From positions 1-33,510 of the forward strand of contig JAQVWF010000027.1 of the NCBI GenBank assembly GCA_028698615.1: a stretch of 33,510 nt of DNA, written 5' to 3'. Positions 25,269-33,510 of this stretch are shown in pieces (the first letter of the stretch is position 1; the number at the start of each line of letters is the position of its first letter). Below the pieces are notes generated by a model. It made no database searches, was not told where the DNA came from, and was given only the letters and a program-made list of their open reading frames with translations. The stretch comes from Syntrophorhabdaceae bacterium (GTDB lineage Bacteria; Desulfobacterota; Syntrophorhabdia; Syntrophorhabdales; Syntrophorhabdaceae). Both the position numbers and the translations under genes were made by a program.

Positions 25269-26462
25269 ATGCAGGAAGAATTAATAAAGAAGGCCACGCA
25301 ATACCTGGCGAATACATACACGCGTTTTCCCATTGCCATAACCAAAGGCGAAGGATGCTGGCTCTGGGACGTGAACGGCAGGCGGTACCTCGATTTTCTC
25401 GCCGGTATCGCCGTGTGCAACCTGGGGCATGCCCACCCGAACGTCGTGGAAGGACTGACGGCGCAGGCAAGGAAACTGTTCCATGTGTCGAACCTGTTCT
25501 ACATGGAGCCGCAGATAAAGGCGGCCCAGATGCTCGTGGAGCATTCCTTCGGCGATAAGGTCTTTTTCTGCAACAGCGGCGCGGAGGCCAACGAGGCCGC
25601 CATCAAGCTCGCGCGCAGGTATTCCTGGGACAGGCACGGGGAGGGGCGCCACGAGATCATCACCATGGACAACTCCTTCCACGGAAGGACCGTCAACACC
25701 CTGGCGGCGACGGGGCAGAAGAGGTTCGGCGTGGGGTTCGAGCCGCTCACGACCGGTTTCGTCCACGTGCCATTCAACGACCTTCCAGCGGTCAGGGATG
25801 CGATCACCGACAGGACATGCGCCGTCATGCTCGAACTTATTCAGGCGGAGGGCGGTGTTTATGTGGCGGACAAGGATTATGTCACCGGACTCAGGGAACT
25901 CACGAGGGAAAAGGACATCCTCCTCATCCTCGATGAAGTGCAGACCGGAATCGGCAGGACGGGTGCTTTCTTCGCCTATGAGCATTTTGGCATAGAGCCC
26001 GATGTCATGAGCCTCGCGAAGGCGCTGGGCAACGGGTTTCCCGTGGGAGCCATGGTGGCCACCGATGCCGCCATGTCAGCCTTTGTGCCCGGCACCCATG
26101 CGTCCACGTTCGGGGGCAATCCGCTTGCATCGTCGGCGGTCCTTGCGACCCTCAATACCCTCATCGATGATGATGTGATAAAGAACTGCGCTGAAGTGGG
26201 CAAGTATCTCCAAAAAGGCCTTCTCGCCATCAAGAAGAGATTCTCCTTTATCGTCGATGTGAGGGGGCTCGGACTTATCTGGGGCATCGAGCTCTCCATC
26301 GACGCCGACGCAGCAGCGAGGGAGTTCCTGCAGGAAGGAATTATTCTCAACTGCACCAAGGGAACGACCTTGCGTCTCGTGCCCCCCCTCGTGGTCAGGA
26401 AGGAGGAGATCGACATATTCCTGGATATAGCGAACAGGATATTTGAAAGGAAGAAAGGGTGA
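25269..26462 (+). CDS. argD: Acetylornithine aminotransferase
   Basis: 397 residues, class III PLP aminotransferase. FCNSGAEANEAAIKLAR near 98 binds cofactor phosphate, LILDEVQTGIGRTG near 220 holds the PLP-ring Asp, and SLAKALGNGFPVGAM near 250 carries the Schiff-base lysine. It converts N-acetylglutamate semialdehyde to N-acetylornithine, and the same fold can serve lysine synthesis. The start ATG 25269 follows the argB stop by 3 bases with AGGAG inside the argB end. The stop overlaps argF by 4 bases. Confidence 0.95.
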   Translation: MQEELIKKATQYLANTYTRFPIAITKGEGCWLWDVNGRRYLDFLAGIAVCNLGHAHPNVVEGLTAQARKLFHVSNLFYMEPQIKAAQMLVEHSFGDKVFFCNSGAEANEAAIKLARRYSWDRHGEGRHEIITMDNSFHGRTVNTLAATGQKRFGVGFEPLTTGFVHVPFNDLPAVRDAITDRTCAVMLELIQAEGGVYVADKDYVTGLRELTREKDILLILDEVQTGIGRTGAFFAYEHFGIEPDVMSLAKALGNGFPVGAMVATDAAMSAFVPGTHASTFGGNPLASSAVLATLNTLIDDDVIKNCAEVGKYLQKGLLAIKKRFSFIVDVRGLGLIWGIELSIDADAAAREFLQEGIILNCTKGTTLRLVPPLVVRKEEIDIFLDIANRIFERKKG

Positions 26463-27382
26463 AAAGGGACTTTACCAAGCTACTGGATATTACAAGGAAG
26501 GAGTGCGATCAGCTCCTGAAAAGGGCGAAGCACTTGAAGAAATTGCGGCAGGCGGGCAAACCCTGGCAGCCGCTGGCGGGCAAGAGCCTTGCCATGATCT
26601 TCGAGAAGGCCTCAACGAGGACCCGCCTCTCCTTCGAGGCAGGTATGCACCAGCTGGGCGGTCACGCCATGTTCCTGAGTCCCTCTGAAACGCAGATCGG
26701 CCGCGGTGAACCCATACAGGATACGGCCCGCGTGCTGAGCCGGTATGTTAACGGCGTCATGATACGGACGTTTTCACAGGACAAGGTGGAAGACCTTGCG
26801 AAATGGGCCGCCATCCCTGTCATCAACGGGCTTTCCGACCAGTACCATCCCTGCCAGACCCTTGCGGACCTGCAGACCATCGAGGAATGCAAGGGCAGCC
26901 TCAAGAACGTGAAGGTTGCTTATATCGGAGACGGGAACAACGTGGCCAATTCCTGGCTTGAGGCGGCTATTCTGATGAAGCTGTCCCTTTCCATCGCTGT
27001 GCCGAAGGGCTACCTGCCCGACAGGGAGTTGACGGAAAGGGCATTGAGCAGCACCGACCTGTCCATCACCAACGACCCCGCCGAAGCCGTGCGTAACGCC
27101 GACGTCATATACACGGACGTGTGGGTCAGCATGGGTCAGGAAAAGGAAAAGGCCTCGAGGAAAAAGGCCTTCAAGGGCTACAGGATAGACAACAAACTCC
27201 TCGGGCTGGCCCGCAGGGATGCCATCGTCATGCACTGCCTGCCGGCTTACCGTGGTCAGGAGATAACAGACGAGGTTTTTGAACGCTTCAGCAACATCAT
27301 ATTCACGCAGGCGGAGAACAGACTGCATGCGCAGAAGGCCCTCCTCGAGTGGCTTCTCGCGGGGCAGACAAAGACTTCGTAG
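26459..27382 (+). CDS. argF: Ornithine carbamoyltransferase
   Basis: 307 residues from GTG 26459, with AGGAAG just upstream and a 4-base overlap with argD. STRTRLSFE near residue 47 binds carbamoyl phosphate, HPCQTLADLQT near 127 completes that site, and HCLPAYRG near 260 is the ornithine-side motif that separates OTC from aspartate carbamoyltransferase. It makes citrulline from ornithine and carbamoyl phosphate. The window shows no argC, argJ or argH, so these must lie elsewhere. Confidence 0.95.
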   Translation: MKRDFTKLLDITRKECDQLLKRAKHLKKLRQAGKPWQPLAGKSLAMIFEKASTRTRLSFEAGMHQLGGHAMFLSPSETQIGRGEPIQDTARVLSRYVNGVMIRTFSQDKVEDLAKWAAIPVINGLSDQYHPCQTLADLQTIEECKGSLKNVKVAYIGDGNNVANSWLEAAILMKLSLSIAVPKGYLPDRELTERALSSTDLSITNDPAEAVRNADVIYTDVWVSMGQEKEKASRKKAFKGYRIDNKLLGLARRDAIVMHCLPAYRGQEITDEVFERFSNIIFTQAENRLHAQKALLEWLLAGQTKTS

Positions 27383-27403
27383 AATAAGAGAATGGAGGTC
27401 AGG

Positions 27404-28603
27404 ATGAAAAAGGTTAAAAAAGTGGTCCTTGCTTATTCGGGAGGGCTCGACACATCGATTATCGTAAAATGGCTCAAAGACGTGTATAATTGCGAGGTTA
27501 TCGCCTATGCTGCCGACGTCGGGCAGGAGGAAGAGCTTGTCGGTCTGGAAGAAAAGGCCCTGAAGACGGGCGCGTCCAAGGTTTACATAGAGGATCTTCG
27601 GGAAGAATTCGCGAGAGATTTCATATTTTTTGCCATACGGTCGAATGCCATCTACGAAGGCAACTATCTCATGGGTACCTCCATCGCGAGGCCGCTCATC
27701 GCAAAAAGGCAGATCGAGATAGCCCGCGCAGAAAAGGCAGACGCCGTTTGCCATGGCTCGACGGGCAAGGGCAACGACCAGGTCCGCTTTGAGCTCACTT
27801 TTTACGCGATGGAGCCGAACATGAAGATCATCGCGCCCTGGAGGGAGTGGGATTTCACGTCCCGCGACGACCTCATCGACTATGCGAAGAAGCACGACAT
27901 AGAAGTGCCGGTGACGAAGAAGAAACCCTACAGCATGGACCGGAACCTCATGCACATCAGCTACGAGGGCGGTATCCTGGAGGACCCCTGGTCAGAGCCG
28001 AAGGAAGACATGTTCAAGACCACGGTTTCCCCTGAAAAGGCCCCGAACAAGGCGACATACGTGGAGGTAACCTTCAGCAAGGGCTTCCCTGTGGCGATAA
28101 ACGGCAAGAAGATGTCCGCCTTCAAGATCGTCGATCACCTGAACAAGATCGGAGGAGCCAATGGCATCGGGCGCGTCGACATCGTGGAGAACCGTTTCGT
28201 AGGCATGAAATCGCGCGGCGTGTACGAAACGCCGGGCTGCACCATCCTCCATGCGGCGCATCGTGCCGTGGAGACCCTGACACTGGACAGGGAAGTGATG
28301 CATATACGCGACGGCCTCATCCCCAAGGTGGCCGAGCTCATCTATTACGGATTCTGGTTCTCGCCGGAGATGAAGGCCATCATGGCGCTGACGGACGAGA
28401 TACAGTCGGCCGTGAACGGTACGGCGCGGTTGAAGCTTTACAAGGGCAACTGCATCGTCGTGGGCCGAAAATCGAAGAATTCGCTGTACATGAAAGATTT
28501 CGCGACCTTCGACACGGATACCGTGTATGACCAGAAGGATGCCGGCGGTTTCATTCGTCTCAATGCGTTGAGGCTGCGCATCAGGGCGATGCTGGAGAAG
28601 TGA
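27404..28603 (+). CDS. argG: Argininosuccinate synthase
   Basis: 399 residues from ATG 27404, chosen because GGAGG lies 5 to 6 bases upstream; an ATG four codons earlier (27392) contains that very site. The ATP-pyrophosphatase loop [10 protein letters not shown] is at residues 9-18. [13 protein letters not shown] near 115 and [11 protein letters not shown] near 185 are type I ArgG motifs for citrulline and aspartate binding. It joins citrulline and aspartate with ATP. It is the last of the four arg genes; the usual argH does not follow, and leuS comes next after 41 bases. Confidence 0.96.
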   Translation: MKKVKKVVLAYSGGLDTSIIVKWLKDVYNCEVIAYAADVGQEEELVGLEEKALKTGASKVYIEDLREEFARDFIFFAIRSNAIYEGNYLMGTSIARPLIAKRQIEIARAEKADAVCHGSTGKGNDQVRFELTFYAMEPNMKIIAPWREWDFTSRDDLIDYAKKHDIEVPVTKKKPYSMDRNLMHISYEGGILEDPWSEPKEDMFKTTVSPEKAPNKATYVEVTFSKGFPVAINGKKMSAFKIVDHLNKIGGANGIGRVDIVENRFVGMKSRGVYETPGCTILHAAHRAVETLTLDREVMHIRDGLIPKVAELIYYGFWFSPEMKAIMALTDEIQSAVNGTARLKLYKGNCIVVGRKSKNSLYMKDFATFDTDTVYDQKDAGGFIRLNALRLRIRAMLEK

Positions 28604-28644
28604 ACGATCCGACCCCTTATTGATTGTCACGTTTGGAGAACATG

Positions 28645-31122
28645 ATGAACCCCTACGAACCACACGCTATCGAAGAAAAATGGCAAAAATACTGGGAAGA
28701 GCGCGAAGCATTCCGTGTTGATGAAGATCCGTCCAAACAAAAATATTACCTCCTCGAAATGTTCCCCTATCCTTCGGGGAACATTCACATGGGACACGTA
28801 AGAAACTATTCAATTGGCGACGTCATAGCACGGTATAAGAGAATGAAGGGCCTCAATGTGCTTCACCCCATGGGATGGGACGCCTTCGGCATGCCCGCCG
28901 AGAACGCCGCCATTGAAAGAGGGATACAACCGGCAACATGGACCCATGAAAATATTGATTACATGCGGCAGCAGTTGAAGCGCCTCGGCTTTGGATACGA
29001 CTGGAGGCGGGAAGTCGCCACCTGCGATGTTGAATACTATCGCTGGGAACAATGGGTGTTCCTGAAGATGTATGAAAAGGGTCTCGTTTACCGGAAGAGT
29101 TCGCCTGTCAATTTCTGCCCGAAATGCCAGACCGTGCTTGCCAACGAGCAGGTAGAAGGCGGAAATTGCTGGCGTTGCGGCGAGGAGGTCATACAGAAGG
29201 AATTGACGCAGTGGTTCTTCGCGATAACCAGGTATGCAGACGAGCTTATCGAATACTGCGACAAACTGCCTGGCTGGCCCGAAAAGGTCACGAGCATGCA
29301 GAAGAACTGGATCGGCAAGAGCTATGGCGTGGAAGTGCATTTTACTCTGGAGGACGGGTCGCCTTTCACGATCTTTACCACCCGGCCAGACACCCTTTAC
29401 GGTGTTACCTTTATGGTCCTTGCACCGGAGCATCCCCTGACCATCGAGCTTTCCCGGGGTACAGCCCAGGAGAAAGAGGTGGCCGCCTTCGTGCAAAAGG
29501 TCAAGGCCCAGGACAGGAGCTTCCGGGGCGAGATCAGCCTTGAAAAAGAGGGCGTCTTTACAGGAAGATATGCCATCAATCCCCTGACAGGACGCAAAAT
29601 ACCCATCTACGTGGGAAATTTCGTTCTCATGGAGTATGGCACGGGTGCCATCATGGCCGTTCCTGCGCACGATCAGAGGGATTACGAGTTTGCAAAGGAA
29701 TACGGTCTTCCCGTAATCGTCACAATTACACCGAAAGACAGGGAACTGGATGCGCAGTCCATGGACTGCGCCTATGTAGACGAAGGAGTGCTTGTCAATT
29801 CCGACAGGTTTAACGGGATGAATAATCGTGAAGCCATCGGGGCCATCATCGATTACCTCGAAGAAAAAGGCTTCGGCACAAGGACAGTCAATTACCGGCT
29901 GAAGGACTGGGGAATCTCACGGCAGCGTTACTGGGGATCTCCCATTCCTGTCATCTACTGCGAGGACTGCGGGACCGTTCCGGTGCCCGAGAAGGACCTG
30001 CCGGTTGTGCTGCCCATCGACCTCGAGATCAAGATCGTGGGCCGCTCCCCGCTTGCCGACCATGCCGCATTCTGCGAGGTGGACTGCCCCATCTGTAAAA
30101 AGAAGGCACGGCGCGAGACGGACACGATGGACACCTTTGTCGAATCATCGTGGTATTTCCTGAGATACACCTGCGCCGACTATCAGGACGGCCCGCTCGA
30201 CAGGAAGCGCGTCGATTACTGGATGCCGGTGGACCAGTATATCGGCGGCATCGAACATGCCGTCCTGCATCTGCTTTATTCCCGTTTTTTTAACCGGGTT
30301 ATGAACGAACTGGGTCTCGTCGGTGTCCGCGAGCCTTTCGAGAACCTCCTCACCCAGGGGATGGTCATCAAGGACGGCGCCAAGATGAGCAAATCCAAAG
30401 GCAATGTCGTCGATCCCAACTATCTCATTGAAAAGTACGGTGCCGATACGGCGCGGCTCTTCTGCCTTTTTGCCTCCCCTCCGGAGCGGGACCTCGACTG
30501 GAGCGACCAGGGCGTTGAGGGGAGCTATCGTTTCCTCCAGAGGGTCTGGAGGCTTGCGGCCGAACGCGCCCATTCCCTGGCAGGAGTGGCGGCAATCGAC
30601 CAGTTTCCGGGTGCGGCAGGTGATGAGAAACAGTTGATCCACAAGATCCACAAGACCATCATGAAAGTGACCGATGACGTGGAACGGTTCCATCTCAATA
30701 CGGCCATCGCAAGCATCATGGAACTTGTCAACATGACGTACAAGTTTATCGAGAAGGGAGCTCGCGACGAAAAGGCACAGGGGCTGCTCAAAGGCTCCAT
30801 CGAGGCCATCCTGAGGCTTCTCTTCCCCTTCGTTCCCCATATGGTTTCCGAGCTGTGGCAGATCATGGGAGGTGACGTGGCCGCCCTCGGACTGTCGTGG
30901 CCTGCCTGGAACGAAGAACTGGTGAAAGAGGAAAAGGTCATGATCGCCGTGCAGGTGAACGGGAAGCTCCGCGATACCTGCGAAGCGGACCGTGATGCGG
31001 GGGAGGAAACTCTGAAGGATATGGTCTTCGCTCTTGAAAAGCTGCAGAAGCACCTTGAGGGAAAGACCGTGCGTAAGACGATCATAGTCCCCAATAAGCT
31101 TGTAAATATCGTGTGCGGATAG
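28645..31122 (+). CDS. leuS: Leucyl-tRNA synthetase
   Basis: 825 residues from ATG 28645, with GGAG 6 bases upstream; ATG 28642 is also possible. Class I synthetase: the HIGH motif is HMGH (48-51) within [14 protein letters not shown], and KMSKS is intact at 580-584 ([14 protein letters not shown]). A CP1 editing domain lies between about 225 and 415, with [12 protein letters not shown] and the [15 protein letters not shown] motif carrying the editing aspartate. Zinc-binding CPKC and CWRC pairs sit near 155-180. It charges tRNA-Leu in the cytoplasm. lptE follows at once. Confidence 0.97.
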   Translation: MNPYEPHAIEEKWQKYWEEREAFRVDEDPSKQKYYLLEMFPYPSGNIHMGHVRNYSIGDVIARYKRMKGLNVLHPMGWDAFGMPAENAAIERGIQPATWTHENIDYMRQQLKRLGFGYDWRREVATCDVEYYRWEQWVFLKMYEKGLVYRKSSPVNFCPKCQTVLANEQVEGGNCWRCGEEVIQKELTQWFFAITRYADELIEYCDKLPGWPEKVTSMQKNWIGKSYGVEVHFTLEDGSPFTIFTTRPDTLYGVTFMVLAPEHPLTIELSRGTAQEKEVAAFVQKVKAQDRSFRGEISLEKEGVFTGRYAINPLTGRKIPIYVGNFVLMEYGTGAIMAVPAHDQRDYEFAKEYGLPVIVTITPKDRELDAQSMDCAYVDEGVLVNSDRFNGMNNREAIGAIIDYLEEKGFGTRTVNYRLKDWGISRQRYWGSPIPVIYCEDCGTVPVPEKDLPVVLPIDLEIKIVGRSPLADHAAFCEVDCPICKKKARRETDTMDTFVESSWYFLRYTCADYQDGPLDRKRVDYWMPVDQYIGGIEHAVLHLLYSRFFNRVMNELGLVGVREPFENLLTQGMVIKDGAKMSKSKGNVVDPNYLIEKYGADTARLFCLFASPPERDLDWSDQGVEGSYRFLQRVWRLAAERAHSLAGVAAIDQFPGAAGDEKQLIHKIHKTIMKVTDDVERFHLNTAIASIMELVNMTYKFIEKGARDEKAQGLLKGSIEAILRLLFPFVPHMVSELWQIMGGDVAALGLSWPAWNEELVKEEKVMIAVQVNGKLRDTCEADRDAGEETLKDMVFALEKLQKHLEGKTVRKTIIVPNKLVNIVCG

Positions 31123-31179
31123 GTGCAGGGACAAATGATCGGCAAAGGGCGACAGCCGACAACAGGAGAAGGAAGCGGT

Positions 31180-31698
31180 ATGAAAGGTAATAACATGAAA
31201 CGAGCAGGATTGATCCTCTTCGCGGCAGCCGCATTGATGATGATGGGGGCATGCGGTTACCAGCTCATCGGGGGCAAAGGCATCTATGGAGGCGACATAA
31301 CGTCGGTATATGTGCCGGTTTTCAAGAATTTGACCTACGAGCCTCATATATCCCAGCCCGTTACGGATTCTTTTTCAAGGGAACTCATATCGACAGGCCT
31401 TTTCACGTTGAACTATGAAAAGGCGGACGGGGTCCTGAAGGGCGAGATCATCGACATCACAACATCACCATCGTCTCTGGACGCCACAGGCGTCGTCATT
31501 GAGAAATCGGTAAGCGTGACGGTGAGGGTTTCCCTTTCTGAGAAGACCGGTATCCTCGTGAAACAGTTTTCGCTTGGCGATTCAGAGATTTACAAGATAC
31601 AGAACACTGCCGAGGAATACAACAGGCGGGAGGCCATCCGAAGACTTTCGGCCCGGCTGGCCCGGCGGTTCAGTGCCCAGTTGCTCCTGGAGTATTGA
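31180..31698 (+). CDS. lptE: LPS-assembly lipoprotein LptE
   Basis: 172 residues from ATG 31180 (GGAGAAGGAAG upstream). The signal peptide has lipobox MGAC with lipidated cysteine 25. The mature start GYQLIGG and the following VYVPVFKNLTYEPHISQPVTDSF are typical LptE (the family opens CGYxL and then an I.V..F.N.T.E segment). The protein plugs the LptD barrel in the outer membrane and helps place lipopolysaccharide at the surface. Its position directly after leuS is conserved in many Gram-negatives. Its stop is 8 bases from the convergent rpsT stop. Confidence 0.87.
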   Translation: MKGNNMKRAGLILFAAAALMMMGACGYQLIGGKGIYGGDITSVYVPVFKNLTYEPHISQPVTDSFSRELISTGLFTLNYEKADGVLKGEIIDITTSPSSLDATGVVIEKSVSVTVRVSLSEKTGILVKQFSLGDSEIYKIQNTAEEYNRREAIRRLSARLARRFSAQLLLEY

Positions 31699-31706
31699 TC
31701 GCGGCC

Positions 31707-31973
31707 TTATGCCTGCTGGCTCTTGTGAAGTTTCCGGGACAACCGGGAGATCTTTCTCGCAGCGTTGTTCCTGTGAACGACACCCTTTGAGGCGGCCCTG
31801 TCGATAGAGGAAACGGCATCCCTGAAGGTTGTCTCGACCTGCTCCTCTTTCCTGTCGATGGCGCCGATGGCCCGCTTGATCCGGCCCTTCATCGTTGATT
31901 TGAAGTGGGAATTTCTGATCCTGCGTTTTTCAGACTGTACGGCTCGCTTGATGGCGGATTTATTCTTCCTCAA
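31707..31973 (-). CDS. rpsT: 30S ribosomal protein S20
   Basis: 88 residues, very basic and helical: KNKSAIKRAVQSEKRRIRNS at the start and GVVHRNNAARKISRLSRKL at the end, the S20 signatures. The start codon is TTG at 31971-31973; no ATG or GTG lies near, and a GGAGG site sits 7 bases upstream on the minus strand. E. coli rpsT also starts with UUG, where S20 limits its own translation, so the same control is plausible here. It stands alone, convergent with lptE. Confidence 0.95.
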   Translation of the reverse strand: MRKNKSAIKRAVQSEKRRIRNSHFKSTMKGRIKRAIGAIDRKEEQVETTFRDAVSSIDRAASKGVVHRNNAARKISRLSRKLHKSQQA

Positions 31974-32191
31974 AGGTTGTCCTCCTCTTTAAACTTTTCT
32001 TTTTTTATCATCCATCGGCCCGAAAGTCAAATGGTTCTGCATTATTGAAAAACCTGTCCCCGCATTGGATCGTTCCCGACACCCGGGTCTTAAGCGCACG
32101 AACCGCAACCAAAACGATCCAGCGAGATCCGCGGGACCTTTTCATTGGGGCGGCTATGTTGTGTGATCGAGCGATCAGCAGGCCGTGGACG

Positions 32192-32476
32192 CTACTTCTT
32201 GCCGGCGGCCCTCTTGGACGCCTTGAGCGGGTTGATCTTCTGCTCTTCGGCCTTAGATCCTTTCTTCACGTGGGTTGACATCGAGCAAGAGCCCTTCTGC
32301 CATTTCTGAGCAGGATAGGGGAAACTTGAACAGTACTTTCCCGTTTCAAACTCGACTATCCTGGTGCATCCCTCACAGGCCTCGACGACCGTGAAGCATT
32401 TCCCTCCACTGTACGAACACCCTGCCTTCTTCATGAACAGGCATTCGATTCCCGGTTTCAATGTTGCGCATACCAT
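32192..32476 (-). CDS. PxxKW-family cysteine-rich protein
   Basis: 94 residues. It has eight cysteines in the first 70 (C3, C12, C20, C27, C34, C37, C49, C64), the naming motif PAQKW near residue 55, and a lysine-rich tail (KASKRAAGKK). The family is restricted mainly to Deltaproteobacteria and has no known function; the cysteine spacing suggests metal binding or disulfides, without a signal peptide. The start is fixed by a near-perfect ribosome binding site. It is downstream of, and parallel to, nothing nearby, so it is probably monocistronic. Confidence 0.75.
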   Translation of the reverse strand: MVCATLKPGIECLFMKKAGCSYSGGKCFTVVEACEGCTRIVEFETGKYCSSFPYPAQKWQKGSCSMSTHVKKGSKAEEQKINPLKASKRAAGKK

Positions 32477-32482
32477 AACGGC

Positions 32483-32494
32483 ATCACCTCCTTA
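32483..32494 (-). promoter_or_regulatory. Very strong ribosome binding site of the PxxKW gene
   Basis: The minus strand reads TAAGGAGGTGAT, a 12-base match to the 16S rRNA 3' end, 6 bases before the ATG. It predicts high translation of the small cysteine-rich protein. Confidence 0.7.
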
Positions 32495-32649
32495 ATTTAT
32501 AAAAGCGTATTATGTAACTACATTTTGCGGCTGATTGTCAACATTCCCTGTGAAGCCCGCGAAGTATAATGTGAATTCCGAAGGAATGTATTGACATGGA
32601 GGGGCAAAATATTTTAATTAATTATGTTTTGTTCGTACAGAACTTCATG

Positions 32650-32679
32650 TTGATTTTGGCATGTTTCTTGTAGTATAAT
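32650..32679 (+). promoter_or_regulatory. Promoter of the tRNA-tuf cluster
   Basis: TTGATT (32650-32655) and a consensus TATAAT (32674-32679) are separated by 18 bases in AT-rich DNA. The predicted start is just before the first tRNA at 32689. Confidence 0.7.
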
Positions 32680-32688
32680 AACTATTTT

Positions 32689-32761
32689 GCTGGTGTAGCT
32701 CAATCGGCAGAGCAGCTGATTTGTAATCAGCAGGTTGCGGGTTCGAGTCCCATCACCAGCT
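32689..32761 (+). tRNA. tRNA-Thr (TGT)
   Basis: Acceptor GCTGGTG pairs with CACCAGC. The anticodon stem GCTGA/TCAGC holds loop TTTGTAA with anticodon TGT. The T-loop TTCGAGT is standard, though the T stem shows one mismatch. The 3' CCA is not encoded. It corresponds to thrU in E. coli order. Confidence 0.95.
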
Positions 32762-32767
32762 ATAAAT

Positions 32768-32852
32768 GGAGAGGTTCCCGAGCGGCCAAAGGGGGCAGAC
32801 TGTAAATCTGTTGGCGAAGCCTTCGGAGGTTCGATCCCTCCCCTCTCCACCA
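32768..32852 (+). tRNA. tRNA-Tyr (GTA)
   Basis: Acceptor GGAGAGG pairs with CCTCTCC. The anticodon loop CTGTAAA contains GTA, and the long variable arm is typical of class II tRNA-Tyr. The 3' CCA is encoded (32850-32852). It corresponds to tyrU. Confidence 0.96.
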
Positions 32853-32921
32853 TTTGAAAAAGGGCTTGTGGCCGTATTGCTATTCAGGCTCTTGAGCAGT
32901 GTATTGAGAATACTAAAGTGT

Positions 32922-32998
32922 GCGGGAGTAGCTCAGTTGGTTAGAGCATCAGCCTTCCAAGCTGAGGGTCGCGGGTTCGAGTCCCGTTTCCCGCTCCA
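32922..32998 (+). tRNA. tRNA-Gly (TCC)
   Basis: Acceptor GCGGGAG pairs with TTCCCGC (one G-U). Anticodon loop CTTCCAA gives TCC. T-arm GCGGG-TTCGAGT-CCCGT. The discriminator T and CCA are encoded (32995-32998). It corresponds to glyT. Its last 9 bases plus flank are repeated just downstream. Confidence 0.96.
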
Positions 32999-33035
32999 AA
33001 AATCGAGCGGGTGAAGATGCCCGCTCCAAAAATCG
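32990..33035 (+). repeat. Direct repeat of the tRNA-Gly 3' end
   Basis: CCCGCTCCAAAAATCG occurs at 32990-33005, spanning the tRNA-Gly CCA end, and again at 33020-33035, a perfect 16-base repeat with a 30-base period. The second copy is the 3' side of a hairpin and again ends in a CCA. Confidence 0.75.
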
Positions 33036-33237
33036 TGGCGGGCAACCGCTGAGACACACGTAGCGGGTAAAGCCGTACCCGCTGTCAAGGGGAACATGGG
33101 CGAAGCCCGCGGGCCTTTTGACGAAACGTGGGCGGCCGAAAGGGCGCCCCGAAGCAACGACGGATATTGGAGCGCTTCTTGCTCCATATGAACGGGCGGA
33201 TACAAGTCGTTGCCCGCTGAAAAAGTGGAAGCGGGTA
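33005..33237 (+). ncRNA. Candidate structured RNA between tRNA-Gly and tRNA-Thr
   Basis: Successive helices can be paired by eye. S1 is 33005-33011/33020-33026. S2 is 33038-33041/33046-33049, with a GCAA tetraloop. S3 is 33062-33069/33076-33083. S4 is 33084-33092/33114-33122 (two G-U) around a GGGC/GCCC hairpin. S5 is 33130-33137/33142-33149, one mismatch, with a GAAA tetraloop. S6 is 33154-33161/33206-33213 around 33164-33173/33181-33189. S7 is 33211-33218/33230-33237, which competes with the end of S6. AGCGGG recurs in S1, S3 and S7. No convincing protein is encoded. It should be co-transcribed with the tRNAs. I recognise no known RNA family. Confidence 0.5.
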
Positions 33238-33297
33238 GGGAGTTGTTTCTGCTTAATAATATTGCACGGCGACTTGGGATATTACCACCTTTAAGGC

Positions 33298-33373
33298 GCC
33301 CATGTAGCTCAGTCGGCAGAGCACATCCTTGGTAAGGATGAGGTCAGCGGTTCAATCCCGCTCATGGGCTCCA
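33298..33373 (+). tRNA. tRNA-Thr (GGT)
   Basis: Acceptor GCCCATG pairs with CATGGGC. Anticodon stem CATCC/GGATG holds loop TTGGTAA with anticodon GGT. T-loop TTCAATC. The discriminator T and CCA are encoded (33371-33373). It corresponds to thrT and lies 24 bases before the tuf start. Confidence 0.96.
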
Positions 33374-33397
33374 TAAAAAATATCACGGAGGTCCTCT

Positions 33398-33510
33398 ATG
33401 GGTAAGAAAAAGTTTGAACGGACGAAACCACATGTGAACATAGGAACCATCGGACATATAGATCACGGGAAGACCACCCTGACGAGTGCCATTACCCGGT
33501 GTCTTTCCCA
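33398..33510 (+). CDS. tuf: Elongation factor Tu (5' part, runs off the window)
   Basis: The first 37 codons from ATG 33398, with GGAGG (33387-33391) 6 bases upstream. [20 protein letters not shown] is the EF-Tu N-terminus, and the G1 motif [10 protein letters not shown] is complete (Ile replaces the common Val). EF-Tu delivers aminoacyl-tRNA to the ribosome. Co-transcription with the preceding tRNAs fits the tufB arrangement of E. coli. The rest of the gene lies beyond the right edge. Confidence 0.97.
   Translation, partial: MGKKKFERTKPHVNIGTIGHIDHGKTTLTSAITRCLS

Noticed and set aside
26774-27955. 393-codon minus-strand frame opposite argF and argG
   Set aside because: Antisense to two intact arginine enzymes; mirror openness in GC-rich DNA.
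30145-31347. 400-codon minus-strand frame opposite leuS and lptE
   Set aside because: Crosses two well-supported genes and has no domain of its own.
32165-32178. Small palindrome TGATCGAGCGATCA after the PxxKW gene
   Set aside because: Six-base stem without a T-run; too weak to call as a terminator or operator.
32689-33373. CRISPR array or integron-like repeats in the tRNA region
   Set aside because: The repeats are tRNA acceptor sequences and hairpin arms of uneven spacing; there is no regular repeat-spacer pattern and no cas gene.

Overview
The window reads as chromosomal DNA of an anaerobic, Gram-negative deltaproteobacterium (Desulfobacterota-like). This is inferred from GC-rich coding sequence, tightly overlapping operons, an LptE-type outer-membrane lipoprotein, a PxxKW cysteine-rich protein, a CHASE2 adenylate cyclase, menaquinone genes and the xerC-hslV-hslU-arg order. 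I cannot assign a genus from sequence alone.

Layout. Positions 1-4400 are a patchy accessory stretch: the 3' end of an unknown gene, a coding-looking fragment without a start, an iron-sulfur flavoprotein, an orphan polytopic membrane protein, the 3' remnant of a PIN-domain toxin gene, a TMEM175-like membrane protein and two small secreted proteins. Positions 4530-8604 (minus strand) form one five-gene block in which every gene overlaps the next: a SsuA/NMT1-type ABC importer (binding protein, ATPase, permease), then the menaquinone methyltransferase and the MenA prenyltransferase. Positions 8707-8849 hold an inverted-repeat intergenic element. Positions 8858-13762 (minus strand) encode a CHASE2 adenylate cyclase, an SH3-domain protein, an M48 lipoprotein protease and a secreted protein with a zinc-protease motif.

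Positions 13963-21160 carry an SDR oxidoreductase, a LonB-like protease, two small unknown genes, a CoA-type Nudix hydrolase, an Fsr-like MFS exporter and the ribosome-assembly GTPase Der. From 21657 a housekeeping run follows: xerC-hslV-hslU (recombinase and HslUV protease), argB-argD-argF-argG (N-acetylglutamate to argininosuccinate), leuS and lptE. rpsT, with a UUG start, and the PxxKW gene face the other way.

The window ends in the tRNA-Thr(TGT)-Tyr(GTA)-Gly(TCC)-Thr(GGT)-tuf cluster, the same order as thrU-tyrU-glyT-thrT-tufB of E. coli. Here, however, about 300 nt separate tRNA-Gly from the second tRNA-Thr. That spacer holds a dense set of hairpins, two of them GNRA-capped, beginning with a duplicated copy of the tRNA-Gly CCA end. 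This apparent structured RNA embedded in a tRNA-tuf transcript is the most interesting unexplained feature. Next are the ABC importer fused by overlaps to menaquinone genes and the secreted HExxH protein.
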